DNA of 64,000 nucleotides from Limnomonas spitsbergensis (lineage: Eukaryota; Chlorophyta; Chlorophyceae; Chlamydomonadales). Of this stretch, positions 24,901-35,194 are shown piece by piece. The position numbers and the translations under genes were made by a program. Every line of letters starts with the position of its first letter. Within the stretch, counting starts at the first letter, position 1. The notes beneath the pieces were generated by a model. That model saw only the letters and a list, made by a program, of their open reading frames with translations, did not search any database and was not told the DNA's origin. Where the stretch lies: positions 5,839,001-5,903,000 of the forward strand of contig JAYJMM010000119.1 of NCBI GenBank assembly GCA_037349105.1. The letters are read 5' to 3'.

Positions 24901-27900
24901 TCAAGGCGGAGGCAGCAGCTGGCATGTCGGCAGCTGCCTCAGCAAAGAATGCGCAGCTGCGGGAGCTGACCAGTGCCGTGGAGAACGCAGAGAGATCCAG
25001 GGACGAGTCCTTTGCCCAAATTAAGGTGTGCGGGGATGCCTGTGGCCTACCTACCTCGTGTGTATTGTTCTGCATCCGCCTCTATTTTCCCTAGAAGCAT
25101 CTCGCCAATATCCTCCCCACATATCACCTCCTCATCCCTCTCCTTTCCCTCTACCTTTACCGCCCTCACATGCAATGTGTCACCCTTGCCTATCCCACAG
25201 GCATTGGAGGAATCCCTGGCTTTGGAGCATGACAACACTGAGACTACCAAACAGGACCTAGAGCGACAGCTCGCAGAGCTGCACAGCGACAAGCAGACGT
25301 TGACCAGCTGCGTCGAGCAGTTCCGAAGCCAAGCTCAGGCCGCTGAGGCTGCTGCTGCTGCTTCTAATGAGGCGACACTCAAAGCAGAGTCCCGGGCCAG
25401 GGTGGCAGCTGAGATGCAGGTCCAGGAGGTGGCTCGTGCTGCTGCTGCTGCTGCAGCTGAACATGGTATCCTAGCCGAGCGGGCGGAGGCCGCAGAGCGC
25501 GAGTCCGCCTATCTGCAAGCAGGCCTCCTAGTGCTGAAGGCAGAAGCAGCTCTGGCTGCCACGGCTGCATCAGAGAAGCTTGCCCTGGCCACTGTATCAC
25601 AGAAACTTGCTCTGGCTGCGGCAGCCGAGAAGCTTGCTCTGGCTGCAGCAGTAGAGGAGCAGCTACGACAGGATGCGGACGCAGCGGCTGCTGCAGCCAG
25701 GAATCAGGCCCAGCGCATGCAGGCCATGGAAAAGAGAAAGGTGCTGGCACAGCAGCATGAGGAGGAGGAAGAGAGGGAGGAGGCGCCAACGAGGTTGATC
25801 CAGCTGGATGTGCCTGCTGCCACAAGGAAGAGGACGCGGGATGGGGCGGCCGCCGCCATCAATGACATCCGGTCTGAGTTCACAGCAGGACAGGAGGATG
25901 GAAAGGCCATCGGCAGTGACATTGAGGCGGAGGAGGTTGAGGAGGAGGTGATTACTACGGCCCGAGGGATGACAGCAGGGGGCATTCACAAGGAAATGGC
26001 AAAACAGAAGAGGCACGGGGCGGAGGAGGCCTCCGCTGGGATGGCAATGAAAAAAACAGACGGACAGAAACGACACAAAGTGCCTGCTGACAAGCCAGCA
26101 GCAGCTGCCCTTAACGACGAGGACGAGGGTGAGGAGGATTGGATGAGGGGGGCGGCAGTGGCGGCAAAGTCATGGCCAGCTAAGCAGTCAAGCGAGGAGC
26201 CAAAGCCAGGGAAATCAGCCCATGCCCAGAAGCAAGCACCGCCGGTGGGTGCCCCAAGGCCAGCGCAGTCTGCAGGCGCTCCAAGGCCAGCACAGTCAGC
26301 CGGTACACAGAGGCCTGCGCAATTACCTGGTGCTCAGAGGCCAGGGCAACCGACTGGTGCTCAGAGGCCTGCACAGTCGGCTGGTGCGCAGAGGCCAGCG
26401 CAGTCGGATGGGGCTGCAAGGCCGGCACAGTCAGCCGGAGGCCACAGGAATCCAGCACAGCCAGCTGGTAGCCATAGGATGGCAGTGGCCAGCAAGGCCG
26501 GGGTCGACATCCAGGTAATTGCAGCAGCCTTTGTTGACCCCTCCAAGTATCGATAATTTCATTGAGCTTGGTGCCAAACTTTATTTTAGTGTGCTCCAGC
26601 CTGCCATTGGGCTGCCATTACTGAGTTGATGGGGATGAAACCTTGACCCATGGCCCAAGCAGGGCTTGCTTCGCCAAGCTGGCCGTAGGCCTTGATGTAC
26701 CCGAGTTTTAGGTGCAGCGTCCCACAAGAAACAGTGCTGGGTGTTCCAGTCCCCAAGTGCCTTCATTGCTCCTGGTGTCTTGATTGCCCTGGTCCTATAA
26801 AGCCCTGGTCATATGTAAAAGTATATATATAGTACTAGGGGCAGGGCTGGAATAACTCTCTTTCATATGTCCATTACGCAGATTCAATAAGGTGTCATGA
26901 AGACAAGGGTTTAGGGTGCTCACTGACTTTTTATGATGCTGACCTACCACAGGAAGGCAAGGCACAGGGTGGAAAGCTGCAGTCGCAGCAGATGGATGGG
27001 AAGACAGACAGGGCCAGGCATGTAACTCCCAAGTCCCGAAGCACTCTATCAGACAGCGAGGAAGCAGAGGACCACGACCTTGACGACGCTGGTATGGATG
27101 CTCTACTGCACCCGACCACGGTGAAGCGCCAGGCGCTGTGCCCGGAGGGCAGCGAGCGCCTCGAGGGTCTCTTCCCGATGGACATCATGGGTTTGGCTGA
27201 CGAAGAGGAGGTGGCGCCACGTGTGCCCTCCTCACAGCTGCAGGTAAGAGAGCCCTGCGTAGGAAGAGACAGCCACTCACGATTGCATGGATTTGAATCT
27301 GAGGTCTGCCTGATTAACAACTCAGTGAGCAGTGATCTTTATGCCATGCCCGCCCTGAATGCCCGCCCTGAATGCTTTGATATATATGTCCTTGTCATGA
27401 TCCCCACAGACTAGCAGAAGCCAGCCAAGCCTGAGCTCTTTCAGACCCACTGCTCAGTCATCAGTGATATAAACGCCTTACGGCCGAGGGGGCTTAGTGC
27501 TGCATGCCCTGTGGCTCGGGCCACCGGACATAGGCCAGTCAAGATTCAGTGCGACGGGGCCCAGTGACAGCCACCTGGCAGCCCCCCGAAGGTGGTTGGG
27601 CACACACTAAAATTTATTTTGCATGTCCCCGTCGGCATCATCCCCACAGAGGAAGCCTGCTCAACCTGCAGCTGCTCCCAAGCCTTCTGCACATGTCACG
27701 AAGCCAGCCACGGTGAGTTATTAACTGCAGGGATAACAAACCCACTGCTTATTCAGCTTGTTTAGGGGTAATGCAGTTAGGGGTCATTTGAGAAATAATT
27801 ATGTCTGTCTCTGGGATCCAAAATAAGGGGAATCATGCTGTTCCCTATATCCTCGTCCCACCCACTGTCTAGTACTTACTTTAGTACATGCTAGACCACT

Positions 27901-29140
27901 GCTGGGGGGCTGCCGGGCAGTAACTTCTGGACGACATGATTGGGACCAAACTTTGACTAGCCTAGAGCTGATGGCCCAAGCAGGTGGGCTTGCTGCCCCA
28001 GGCCCCCTTGGCAGTGGGTTGTGATGCAGCAGAGTTGTAGCTGAAGCATCTTATAAGGAACAGAGCCGCTGTCTCCCCCCCCCAACTTTCATCTTATATC
28101 TGTTCCTGGGCGGAACATTCCCTTAGCACATGCTTCGTACACACACTGGCATTGCTCCTCCTACCTTGCAGGGGCAAGTACACTACCTCGACCCTTCAGT
28201 TCCTCAATTATACTGCCAATCACCAGTTACGGTATGCTGTTTAACATAACTGGTCCGAGGGGCGCTAAGGGGAGGCCCATGGAACCTGTGCCTGCGCACC
28301 ACTGTCCTCCTCGCCCCCTGTCTGTAGGGGAAGGCCATGCCCAGCCGATCCACAGTGAGCAGGGACAGTGCCCCCGCGGGTCCCGCCACCAGCTCCCGCT
28401 TCATGAGGATGTCGCAGCAGGATGCGATGCTGCCTCCACCCAGGCGCACCCAGGGGCCAAAGCCAGCACAAAAGCGTGTCAAAGAGGTTCCAAGCAAAGT
28501 GTCGGTGCGCAGGGAAAATAGTTTGCAACGGACAAGCGGAGGAGACAGACCACATTTGCCGAGTCTTACGGCCACTTTCTTTTTGTCACATCGCCTGGCT
28601 CAATCTAGAGTTGCCCTTAAAGATTCACTATTATTTTGTGTCGTCCCACGGTCCTGATCAGGACGTACCTTAGGCATCCAGTAAGAAAATGAGGGTGGGG
28701 CACCAGGCCACATGTGTTCTCTCTTGTGTGCCAGTACCTGACAACCTTTGAGGGGGATTGCGGGAAAGCAAGTGCTGGACCTTCCGGAACAAAACCATGA
28801 CAATCAAAAACAACGGCCAGTACCCCGAGCAGAAGTGCATGCTGCATCCTGGAACCCTCGGATGCCTGCCGGTATGTAGCTGAATTGTAGCTGAAGGGCA
28901 TTAAACGAACTACTTCAGGCCACCTGACATCCTCCATCAGAACTGACTCAAGATACCTTTGTTGCGTTTGTGCAGCTTTCCGATACGTCTGAGAGGGAGG
29001 CACCGGTGGGTATGGGTAGCACTAAGGCGGCGGCCGTTGCGTCAACCCCGCGCCGCAACACAGCTTCCGGCGCTGGTAGGAAGACGCCCGCTGAGCCGCC
29101 ACCTCCATCGCCGAGCCTGTCCATCGGCAACTGGTTCTAA
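18930..29140 (+). CDS. Long coiled-coil protein, 23 exons (possible chromosome-axis or nuclear scaffold protein)
   Basis: Exons read from splice signals and frame: 18930-19218, 19334-19383, 19481-19583, 19796-19900, 20083-20141, 20297-20371, 20466-20472 (microexon), 20626-20732, 20988-21100, 21571-21703, 21933-22049, 22393-22512, 23033-23131, 23350-23538, 23806-24024, 24428-24516, 24782-25025, 25201-26514, 26953-27243, 27650-27712, 28172-28231, 28328-28504, 28976-29140. All phases join, giving about 1395 aa. The start is the first ATG after an in-frame TAG at 18897. The N-terminus (about 90 aa) is Ser/Gln-rich with a poly-Q run. Next come about 800 aa of near-continuous coiled coil, alanine-rich late, then a basic/acidic tail with KKRKTR-like and TRKRTRDG patches. 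A block of PAQSAGAQR-type repeats (about 26240-26480) follows, and the protein ends SLSIGNWF. The layout recalls transverse-filament proteins such as plant ZYP1, but I see no diagnostic motif; nuclear lamina-like or cytoskeletal proteins fit too. Confidence 0.8.
26615..26725 (+). repeat. Dispersed repeat family A, partial copy in an intron
   Basis: Within the intron 26515-26952 of the coiled-coil gene. Reads GATGAAACCTTGACCCATGG, CCCAAGCAGGGCTTGCTTCG and GGCCGTAGGCCTTGATGTA, matching the family in order. Confidence 0.65.
27480..27610 (-). repeat. Dispersed repeat family A, inverted copy in an intron
   Basis: Within the intron 27244-27649 of the coiled-coil gene. On the minus strand it reads GGCTGCCAGGTGGCTG, ATCTTGACTGGCCTATG and GGTGGCCCGAGCCACAGGGC. 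Confidence 0.6.
27915..28058 (+). repeat. Dispersed repeat family A, near-complete copy in an intron
   Basis: Within the intron 27713-28171 of the coiled-coil gene. Reads GATTGGGACCAAACTTTGAC, GGCCCAAGCAGGTGGGC, TTGCTGCCCCAGGCC, then AGAGTTGTAGCTGAAGC. Confidence 0.75.
28760..28918 (+). repeat. Dispersed repeat family A, diverged copy in an intron
   Basis: Within the last intron (28505-28975) of the coiled-coil gene. The core is eroded (AACAAAACCATGACAATC), but the tail GTAGCTGAATTGTAGCTGAA is intact. Confidence 0.6.
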
Positions 29141-29177
29141 CATGATGACACAGCCTCTGATGACCCTGCGATCCATG

Positions 29178-29182
29178 TGTAA
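29178..29182 (+). promoter_or_regulatory. TGTAA polyadenylation signal of the coiled-coil gene
   Basis: TGTAA lies 37 bp after the TAA stop at 29138-29140. TGTAA is the usual 3'-end signal in chlorophyte green algae. Confidence 0.5.
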
Positions 29183-30128
29183 ATGGCTTAGGCAGGAAGG
29201 TGGCAGTACAGACATGTGCACTGCCTGAAACGAGGAATGAAGCCAGATGGAGTGCCGCATGGCACATGGCCGCGTGGTCCTGACGATGAGTACATGACTA
29301 CCTGTCGGCTGCAACCTGCAGTTTGCATCTTACATTTTGCTCGCTGAAACGAATGCGGAGGATCTTTTCTTTTAGTCTGTTATGGGAAGAGCCCCCCGTG
29401 CTGCCGTAGGTCTTTGTCACCCTGAATGGCTGTTTGTGCCAGGACTCTACATGACTCACGCATCACTCCTGCTTTTGGAAGTGCAAAAGTATGGTTCCTA
29501 GTACCAGTAGTCTTGTTAGTCTGAGGGTCATGGACGTTCAGGAATGCTCTCTTGCGAATGGCCTTGGCCAGAGTCAGGGCCGCTGGTACACATGGCGAGC
29601 ATATACATGACATCCCACTCCCTTCTGTATTTGCTTTTCAGGCTCTTTGTTTTGGATTATACCCGGGCAGTGGTTGTAGAGAAGCCGTTACCTGTATCCT
29701 AGCTTGTTCTGGATTTTTGGATTACAACCAATCTGAAGCCGGCTCTCAGCGATCTTTTGGACTTCCTTTCCTTTCCAGCATCCCTAAAGATATATCTGGA
29801 GAGCCAGGTCGCAGACAGACAAGCCGAGAAAGCGTACAGCTGATCCACCTCGGGTCAAATAAATCTCAGAAGAGAGAGAGCAATGACAACCCAAAGGCAA
29901 GGGAGAACTCTGCAAAGTTGAAAGAGTTAAAGAGAGAGCACGACACTGAAGAAAAGCCAGGCAAAAAAAAGGAAAGACTGCCACTCCAACATGCAGCGTA
30001 GAGGCAGAGACCGAAAGCCTAAATGACCTGCCCCAAAGAAACTTCCAGGAAGTAAAGCGACCATGGTATGTGGATTTCATTACAATAATTCTAAGATCGT
30101 ACGTAGTTTAAAAGCAGGCAGTATATGT
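29183..30128. other. Intergenic stretch, no gene recognised
   Basis: An open frame at 29552-30001 (plus, 149 codons) ends in a Lys/Glu-rich stretch. It has no recognisable domain and no splice context, so I do not call it a gene. Confidence 0.5.
30080..30084 (-). promoter_or_regulatory. Possible TGTAA polyadenylation signal of the F-box/LRR gene
   Basis: TGTAA on the minus strand about 325 bp beyond the stop codon of the F-box/LRR gene. If used, that transcript's 3' UTR would run antisense through the tRNA-Arg gene. Confidence 0.3.
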
Positions 30129-30202
30129 GGCTTCGTGGCGCAATGGATTAGCGCATCAGGCTTCGGTCCTGAGGGTTGGAGGTTCGAGTCCTCCCGGGGT
30201 CG
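30129..30202 (+). tRNA. tRNA-Arg (anticodon TCG)
   Basis: A 74-nt cloverleaf can be drawn. The acceptor GGCTTCG pairs with CGGGGTC using G-U pairs. The D arm is GCGC/GCGC with loop AATGGATTA. The anticodon stem TCAGG/CCTGA encloses loop CTTCGGT, so the anticodon is TCG, reading CGA (and possibly other CGN) arginine codons. The variable loop is five bases, and the T arm is GGAGG/CCTCC with loop TTCGAGT. Discriminator is G and there is no intron. Internal A and B boxes are present as expected for RNA polymerase III, and CCA is not encoded, as in eukaryotic nuclei. Confidence 0.95.
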
Positions 30203-30206
30203 TTTT
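30203..30206 (+). terminator. RNA polymerase III terminator (TTTT)
   Basis: A run of four Ts immediately follows the discriminator base of the tRNA-Arg gene, the standard Pol III stop signal. Confidence 0.85.
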
Positions 30207-30408
30207 GAGGATGTGGCCCTCTGCACGGTCCTATTTGCACGGCTCCCGCTCTAGTCTGAGGTGACGGACTAGCCCCAAGAACCATAGCAAGCCCACAATA
30301 GACTCACGTTACTCACAATAGGACAAAAGGTGGCACCCACACATACACCCCAAGAACCACACGGTACCCCACACCTCTTGCCCTGCAACCGGCTTTGTCC
30401 AGCTCTTC

Positions 30409-33400
30409 TCACCCGACCTGGCAGAATGACCTGACCCCCTCCCTGAGTGCCCTAGGCACCTTGCAACCCTTCGGAACCACCAGGTGCCTCAGCCTACCAC
30501 ACACCACCAGGCACGCCACGTTGGTCACCGCCGAACCCGCCATGTCTAGGTGCTCCAGTCTTGTGCATGCCACCAACGGCCTCACGCTCACCGCGTCATG
30601 CCCTTGCATGCTCAGCCACTCCAGCGCGGTGCAGCCGGCCAGCGGGCGCAGGTCCCGCACGTGCACCGCGTCCATGCGCAGGTGCCGCAGCGCCGTCAGT
30701 GCGGTCAGAGCGCGTAGCTGCGTGACACCGGTCGACGAGAGGTCGAGCTGCTCAAGCCGCGAGCGCGCGCCGCTCAGCGCGCTGGACAGCGGGCTCAGGT
30801 CCGAAACGGCAGTCCCACTCAAGCCCAGCCGCTCAAGCGCCTCGCAGCCGACCAGCGGCCGCAGGCTGGACACGCCAGTGCCCTCGACGTCCAGGTCGCG
30901 CAGCCTGCAGCACGCCGACAACGGCAGCAACTTCAGCACGCGGGTGCAGCCGCTAAGGCCGAGGTGCTCTAGGCCGGTGCAGCCGGCGAGCGGGCGCAGG
31001 CAGGACACATGCGATCGTGACGCCTCGAGGTGCCGCAGGCGCACGCAAGCAGAGAGTGGTCCCAGGCTGAATATATAGCTGCAGCCACCGATGTCCAGGT
31101 GCTCCAGGTTGGGGCATGCCTCCAGCGGGCCTAGGTCGTCCACACAGCTGTGCTCGAGATTCAGGTGCGACAGCCCGCTGCCGAACGTTGCGCGTGGCAG
31201 GCACACGAGTGACGCCTGGAATTCGGTGCAGTTGGAGCGCCTCAGGATGTGCCAGGCACAACCCGGGTACCCGCTAGCCGCGAGGTCAGGGCTCACCTCG
31301 GATAGGGCGGACAGGTTGTGACAGCCGTACCACTGCAAGCAGCGGGCAAGGAGGGGCGGGCAGAGGAGGAGGAAGAATGCGTGCAGAAGTGCGTTCAGGA
31401 GTGCTTTCAGAAGTGCGGCAGGCAGGGGTGGCAGAAAGGGAATAGTGTTTCAGGAGTGGCGGTGGGCAGTCAATGCAGAAGGCAGGGCAGGGGGTGTCAA
31501 TGGGGGAGCAGTGCTATCAAGAGTGCTGCTGGAGGGGAGGGGTGGCTGACAAGGAGCAGCGCTTTTAGCAGTGCAGGGAGCAGTGCTATCAAGAGTGCTG
31601 CTGGAGGGGAGGGGTGGCTGACAAGGAGCAGTGCTTTTAGCAGTGCAGGGAGCAGTGCTATCAAGAGTGCTATGCTGGAGGGGAGGGGTGGCTGACAAGG
31701 AGCAGTGCTTTTAGCAGTGCAGGGAGCAGTGCTATCAAGAGTGCTCTGCTGGAGGGGAGGGATGGCTGACAAGGAGCAGTGCTTTTAGCAGTCCAGGGAG
31801 ATGATCTGCATCAGAGGACCCTTGTCATGACTCATGGGCGCAGAGAGACCTTATCAGAGGCGCCCCTCACCAGCTCCATCTCCAACATCTTGAGCTCCGG
31901 GAAGCGGCCCGCGTTGATCGTCCTGACCGCCCTGCGCAGGTCATCGCTGCTGTTGACGCACATCCGCAGCCCGAGCACGCCTGGCCAGCAAGCTGGTCCA
32001 CCCGTCAGCCCTGTCCCCTGCATATCGAGGACCTCCAGTAGCGAGCAGGCGGCCAGCGGGCTTGCGTCCAGGGCCTCATAGCAGCGCTGCAGCCCCAGCG
32101 AGAGCAGCGCGGTGCACGCGGCCAGCGGCGCGAGGTCGGCGACACGCGTCGCGCTGGCTTCAAGCGTGGTCAGGCTGCGCCCGAGCGTGGCCAGCGGCGA
32201 CAGGTCGCGCACGTAGGTCGATGACAGGTCCAGGCACTGAAGCTGCGTGCAACGTTGCAGCGGGCTCAGCGAGGACACAAGCGTGGAATGGATGTCAAGG
32301 AATCGCAACTCGCTGGGCCCATAGGGGGGTCGCCCGCAGGCGCCCCGGCCCGCCGCCACCCTGCCGCCGCCGCCGCCGCCGCCGCCGGGTCCAGCAAAAG
32401 GCTCCTCCGGGGGTCCTTCCAGTGGGTCAAGGTAGGAGACAGCAGTTTGCGACACGTCTTGGTGCCGCAACCCCGCAGCCAGCACCGGGCCCAGCGGGGA
32501 CAGGTCGCTGAGCGTGGCGCAGCCGCGACAGGAGAGGTGCTGCAGCAGCGTGCAGCCCGACAAGGCATCCAAAGAGCCGACGGAGGTGCCGCTAATGTCC
32601 AGGTGCGTCAGGTGCACCGCCAAAGCCAGCGGGGTGAGGTCCGACACGTCCCAGCAGCCGCTGAGCGACACGTGCTGGAGCAGCGTGCAGGCCGCCAGCG
32701 GCTGCAGGTCTGAGATGGGAGCCTGACCGGAGATCAAACAAATTGGGGGGGAAATGTGTGAGGGATCTATGGATCCAGCATTGCTCGATGTCGCCAGCTG
32801 TGCTGGTGTAAGGACATTGGGCTAGGCATGTGCAGAGGCTTCAACAGAGGGGATGGGGAACGAGGGCTGAGGACGTAGTTTAGGGTTTAGGGTTTAGGGT
32901 TTAGGGTTTAGGGTTTAGGGTTTAAGGATCCAAGAGGTGGTGCCTGACACCCCAGTATCCTGAGCTTGGAGCATGCTCCCAGTTTTTTTTAGTTCGTACT
33001 GTCTCGTCTTTTTGAGAAAGGTTGTTTTTTGGGCGGAGTCAAACATGCTGTCACAACCACTCCCCCAGCTTTATGTCCTCCACCCAGAGCATGCGACGAC
33101 AAGCTACCAGGCAGCCACCCCTGGGCTAATGGTGGACCGAACCTTGGGCAGCCTACCACTCGTGGCCGAAGCAGCAGGGCTCGTTTCACCACGTCCCTTT
33201 GACTGCAGGCCATTACGTAGCTGACACATCCTAGAATAAACAGGGTTCAGCGCCGGCTACCTGGCACGCCAGCGTGTCGCTCCACATCTCGTAGGTGCCT
33301 CCAGCCTCCAGGCGCCTGAGCTGCGTGCAAAGCTCCAGAGGGCCCAGGTCCGACACATCAGACTGGGCCAGGACCAGGTGGGTCAGCAGCTGGTGCAGAC

Positions 33401-35194
33401 GGCTTGGAGCCAATGGCCAAGAGGAGCTGGCGGAGGAACTGGGGCTCTGGCGGGCGGGCTGCGGGGTCAGCGTGGAGGATGCAGCAGAGCAGCACTGCGG
33501 GGTCTGTGAGGAGGTCGCGGCAGAGTGGTCGAAGGAAGTCTCCGGGCTGGGCCTGAGTGCGCTCAGGGTTGTCACCCCAGAGCCCTGCGGGGGGATAGGG
33601 GGGGAGTGGGGGGAGAGTGGGCGGGGCGGGGGATACTGGGAGTGGCACAGGCACTGGGAGTCACAAACCTCCAGCGCCGTCAGCAAATCCGTACCAGACT
33701 TGCGTTCTGTAGATTTGCTTTGCCTTCCCTCATAATTAACGTTGTTTGGGATTAAGGGATCCATAGATATGATAATCATCCGTTGTCGACGCCAGCGTAA
33801 GAGTTTTGGTCGATAATGCTGCCCTCAGGGCAGATTATCGACCAAAACTCTTAATAAGTTTTGGTCGATAATCTGCCCTGAGGGCAGCATTAAAAGAAAT
33901 CGTATTTCGGCGGTATATTTTATTTGACCGGACGAAAGGCAAATAAAATCTGCAGTAATTTGTATGAAATCATGGGTCAGACGCTTAGGTTATCCGCCTG
34001 GTTCACACACCATCTGGGATAGGGAAGGGCAGAAAGGCTCAGGCTGATAGAAGTTGTTTTGCCAAGCTGTCCATTTCAACAGCTCCTCGTTTGATATTAT
34101 ACGACTGCGGAGTGCACGATACCAGGCAAGCGCTAGCATGATCCTCACAGGTTAGGCCCCCCTCTATTCGGAGAGTGATAACCGGCGGTCTAACACAATA
34201 GTGAGTGTTACACCCCACAAGCTCCCTGTCAATGACATTACACCTCTGGGCCCTGCTAAATAAGGCTCGGCCGCGTGAGCGCCCATCTGTCCCGGAATAA
34301 AGAAAAGGAACCTAAGGTAAGAGGGAAAGAAAGAGAAGAACACGCTCTTTGTTACAACACCCCCTTAACCAGCGATGAGTTCCGACCTTCGCCCGTTCAT
34401 GCTCATGCCCATGCCTTCTTCCATCAGGACCTGCAGGTCAACCCTGCGGCACTACCGGTAATGACCGAGACGGGCGCGTGGCCAAGCAGAATCGCACAGG
34501 GCTCATGAATGAGCTTACTAGCAGGAGCAGCATCCACCAGGGGCGACTGGAGGACTGGGAGTGCCATTTGAATGAGGCCACGCATGCAAGCATGCATGCA
34601 CGCGCACATCACGCACGCATGCAGGCAGGCAGGCACGCACATATCACTTACCAGGGACAGCATGAGTTTTTGCAGCCTAGGGAACATGGCTCTGGCGTCC
34701 ATGCTCGCTGCAAAGTTGGACAACGCGGCGTCGAAATTCAACGACAGGTTCAGGCCCTGCGCGTTCGGCCAGCGTCTTTCGGCACCACTAAGCAGCGCGG
34801 CCAGCTTTGGCCGGCTGGAGGAGACAGGCTCGGTGGGGTACCAGGAGAGGTCGGTGGTTTGGGAGTCGAGCCGCGCTCGGAACTCGCGACATGTCAGGCG
34901 CAGCGCCTGCTTGGCAGGACGGTCCGCATGTGGCCACAGCAGCTCGGCGACAAGGCCGGCGTTGTGGGAGCTGGGGAGGGGCGTCTCGCTGCCACGGCTA
35001 TCGGCACATTTTTTGTTGCTGGTGATGTTGCTAGTGTGGCCATCTGTGCTGTCTTTGCAGCTGTTTTGATAAGGCTGTCTCGACAAGAAGGTGCAGCACT
35101 TGAACAGAAGATCAAGGTCGAAAGGCATACCGGTCCCGGTTGCGTGCACCGGTATATCTTTTTGCGCAGTAAATAGATCTGATATTGCCGTCAC
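30409..35194 (-). CDS. F-box-like / leucine-rich-repeat protein, five exons, with an apparent frame break
   Basis: Exons on the minus strand: 35194-34652 (start uncertain; a later ATG at 35131 is possible), 34546-34456, 33584-33261, 32722-31871, 31332-30409. Near the N-terminus (ELLWPHADRPAKQALRLTCR, then EFRARL) is an F-box-like helix pair. Exons 3-5 contain about 20 leucine-rich repeats of the form LxxLDLSGTxVxDLSPLxxC, 21-24 residues each, with a Gly-rich insertion near 32350-32390. F-box/LRR proteins are substrate receptors of SCF ubiquitin ligases; the substrate cannot be inferred. Splice phases join for exons 1-2-3 and 3-4-5. Inside exon 3, however, the reading frame must change by one base around 33395-33420: the upstream frame reads PEPQFLRQLLLAIGS and the downstream frame RLHQLLTHLVLAQSDVSDL. 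This is either an assembly indel or a recent inactivating mutation. Confidence 0.75.
31505..31800. repeat. 72-74 bp minisatellite, about four copies
   Basis: Lies in the intron between exons 4 and 5 of the F-box/LRR gene. GGAGGGGAGGGGTGGCTGAC recurs at 31531, 31603, 31677 and 31751, with AGCAGTGCTATCAAGAGTGC in each unit. Confidence 0.9.
32879..32927 (+). repeat. Interstitial telomere-type repeat (TTTAGGG)n
   Basis: Six perfect TTTAGGG units followed by one variant (TTTAAGG), inside an intron of the F-box/LRR gene. TTTAGGG is the plant/green-algal telomere unit, so this suggests healing of a break or a telomerase insertion rather than a chromosome end. Confidence 0.95.
33100..33236 (+). repeat. 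Dispersed repeat family A, copy in an intron
   Basis: Within the intron 32723-33260 of the F-box/LRR gene. Reads AGGCAGCCACCCCTGGGC, GGACCGAACCTTGGGCAGCC and GTGGCCGAAGCAGCAGGGC, with tail TTACGTAGCTGAC. Confidence 0.7.
33799..33892. repeat. Triple-armed perfect inverted repeat
   Basis: A roughly 36-base arm containing TTTTGGTCGATAAT and CTGCCCTCAGGGCAG occurs three times in alternating orientation: forward, reverse complement, forward. Any neighbouring pair forms a long hairpin, and the arm itself contains a 7-bp palindrome (CTGCCCT/AGGGCAG). A shorter hairpin (ATTTTATTTG/CAAATAAAAT) follows at about 33915-33950. The stretch lies in the intron between exons 2 and 3 of the F-box/LRR gene. 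Confidence 0.9.

Noticed and set aside
27412..27474. Segment after CCCCACAG at 27411 as an extra exon of the coiled-coil gene
   Set aside because: In the required phase it meets TAA before any donor; the later acceptor at 27649 joins in frame. It could still be an alternative terminal exon.
32062..32713. Plus-strand frames of 149-152 codons, Arg/Ala-rich
   Set aside because: They are antisense shadows of the GC-rich LRR exon on the minus strand.
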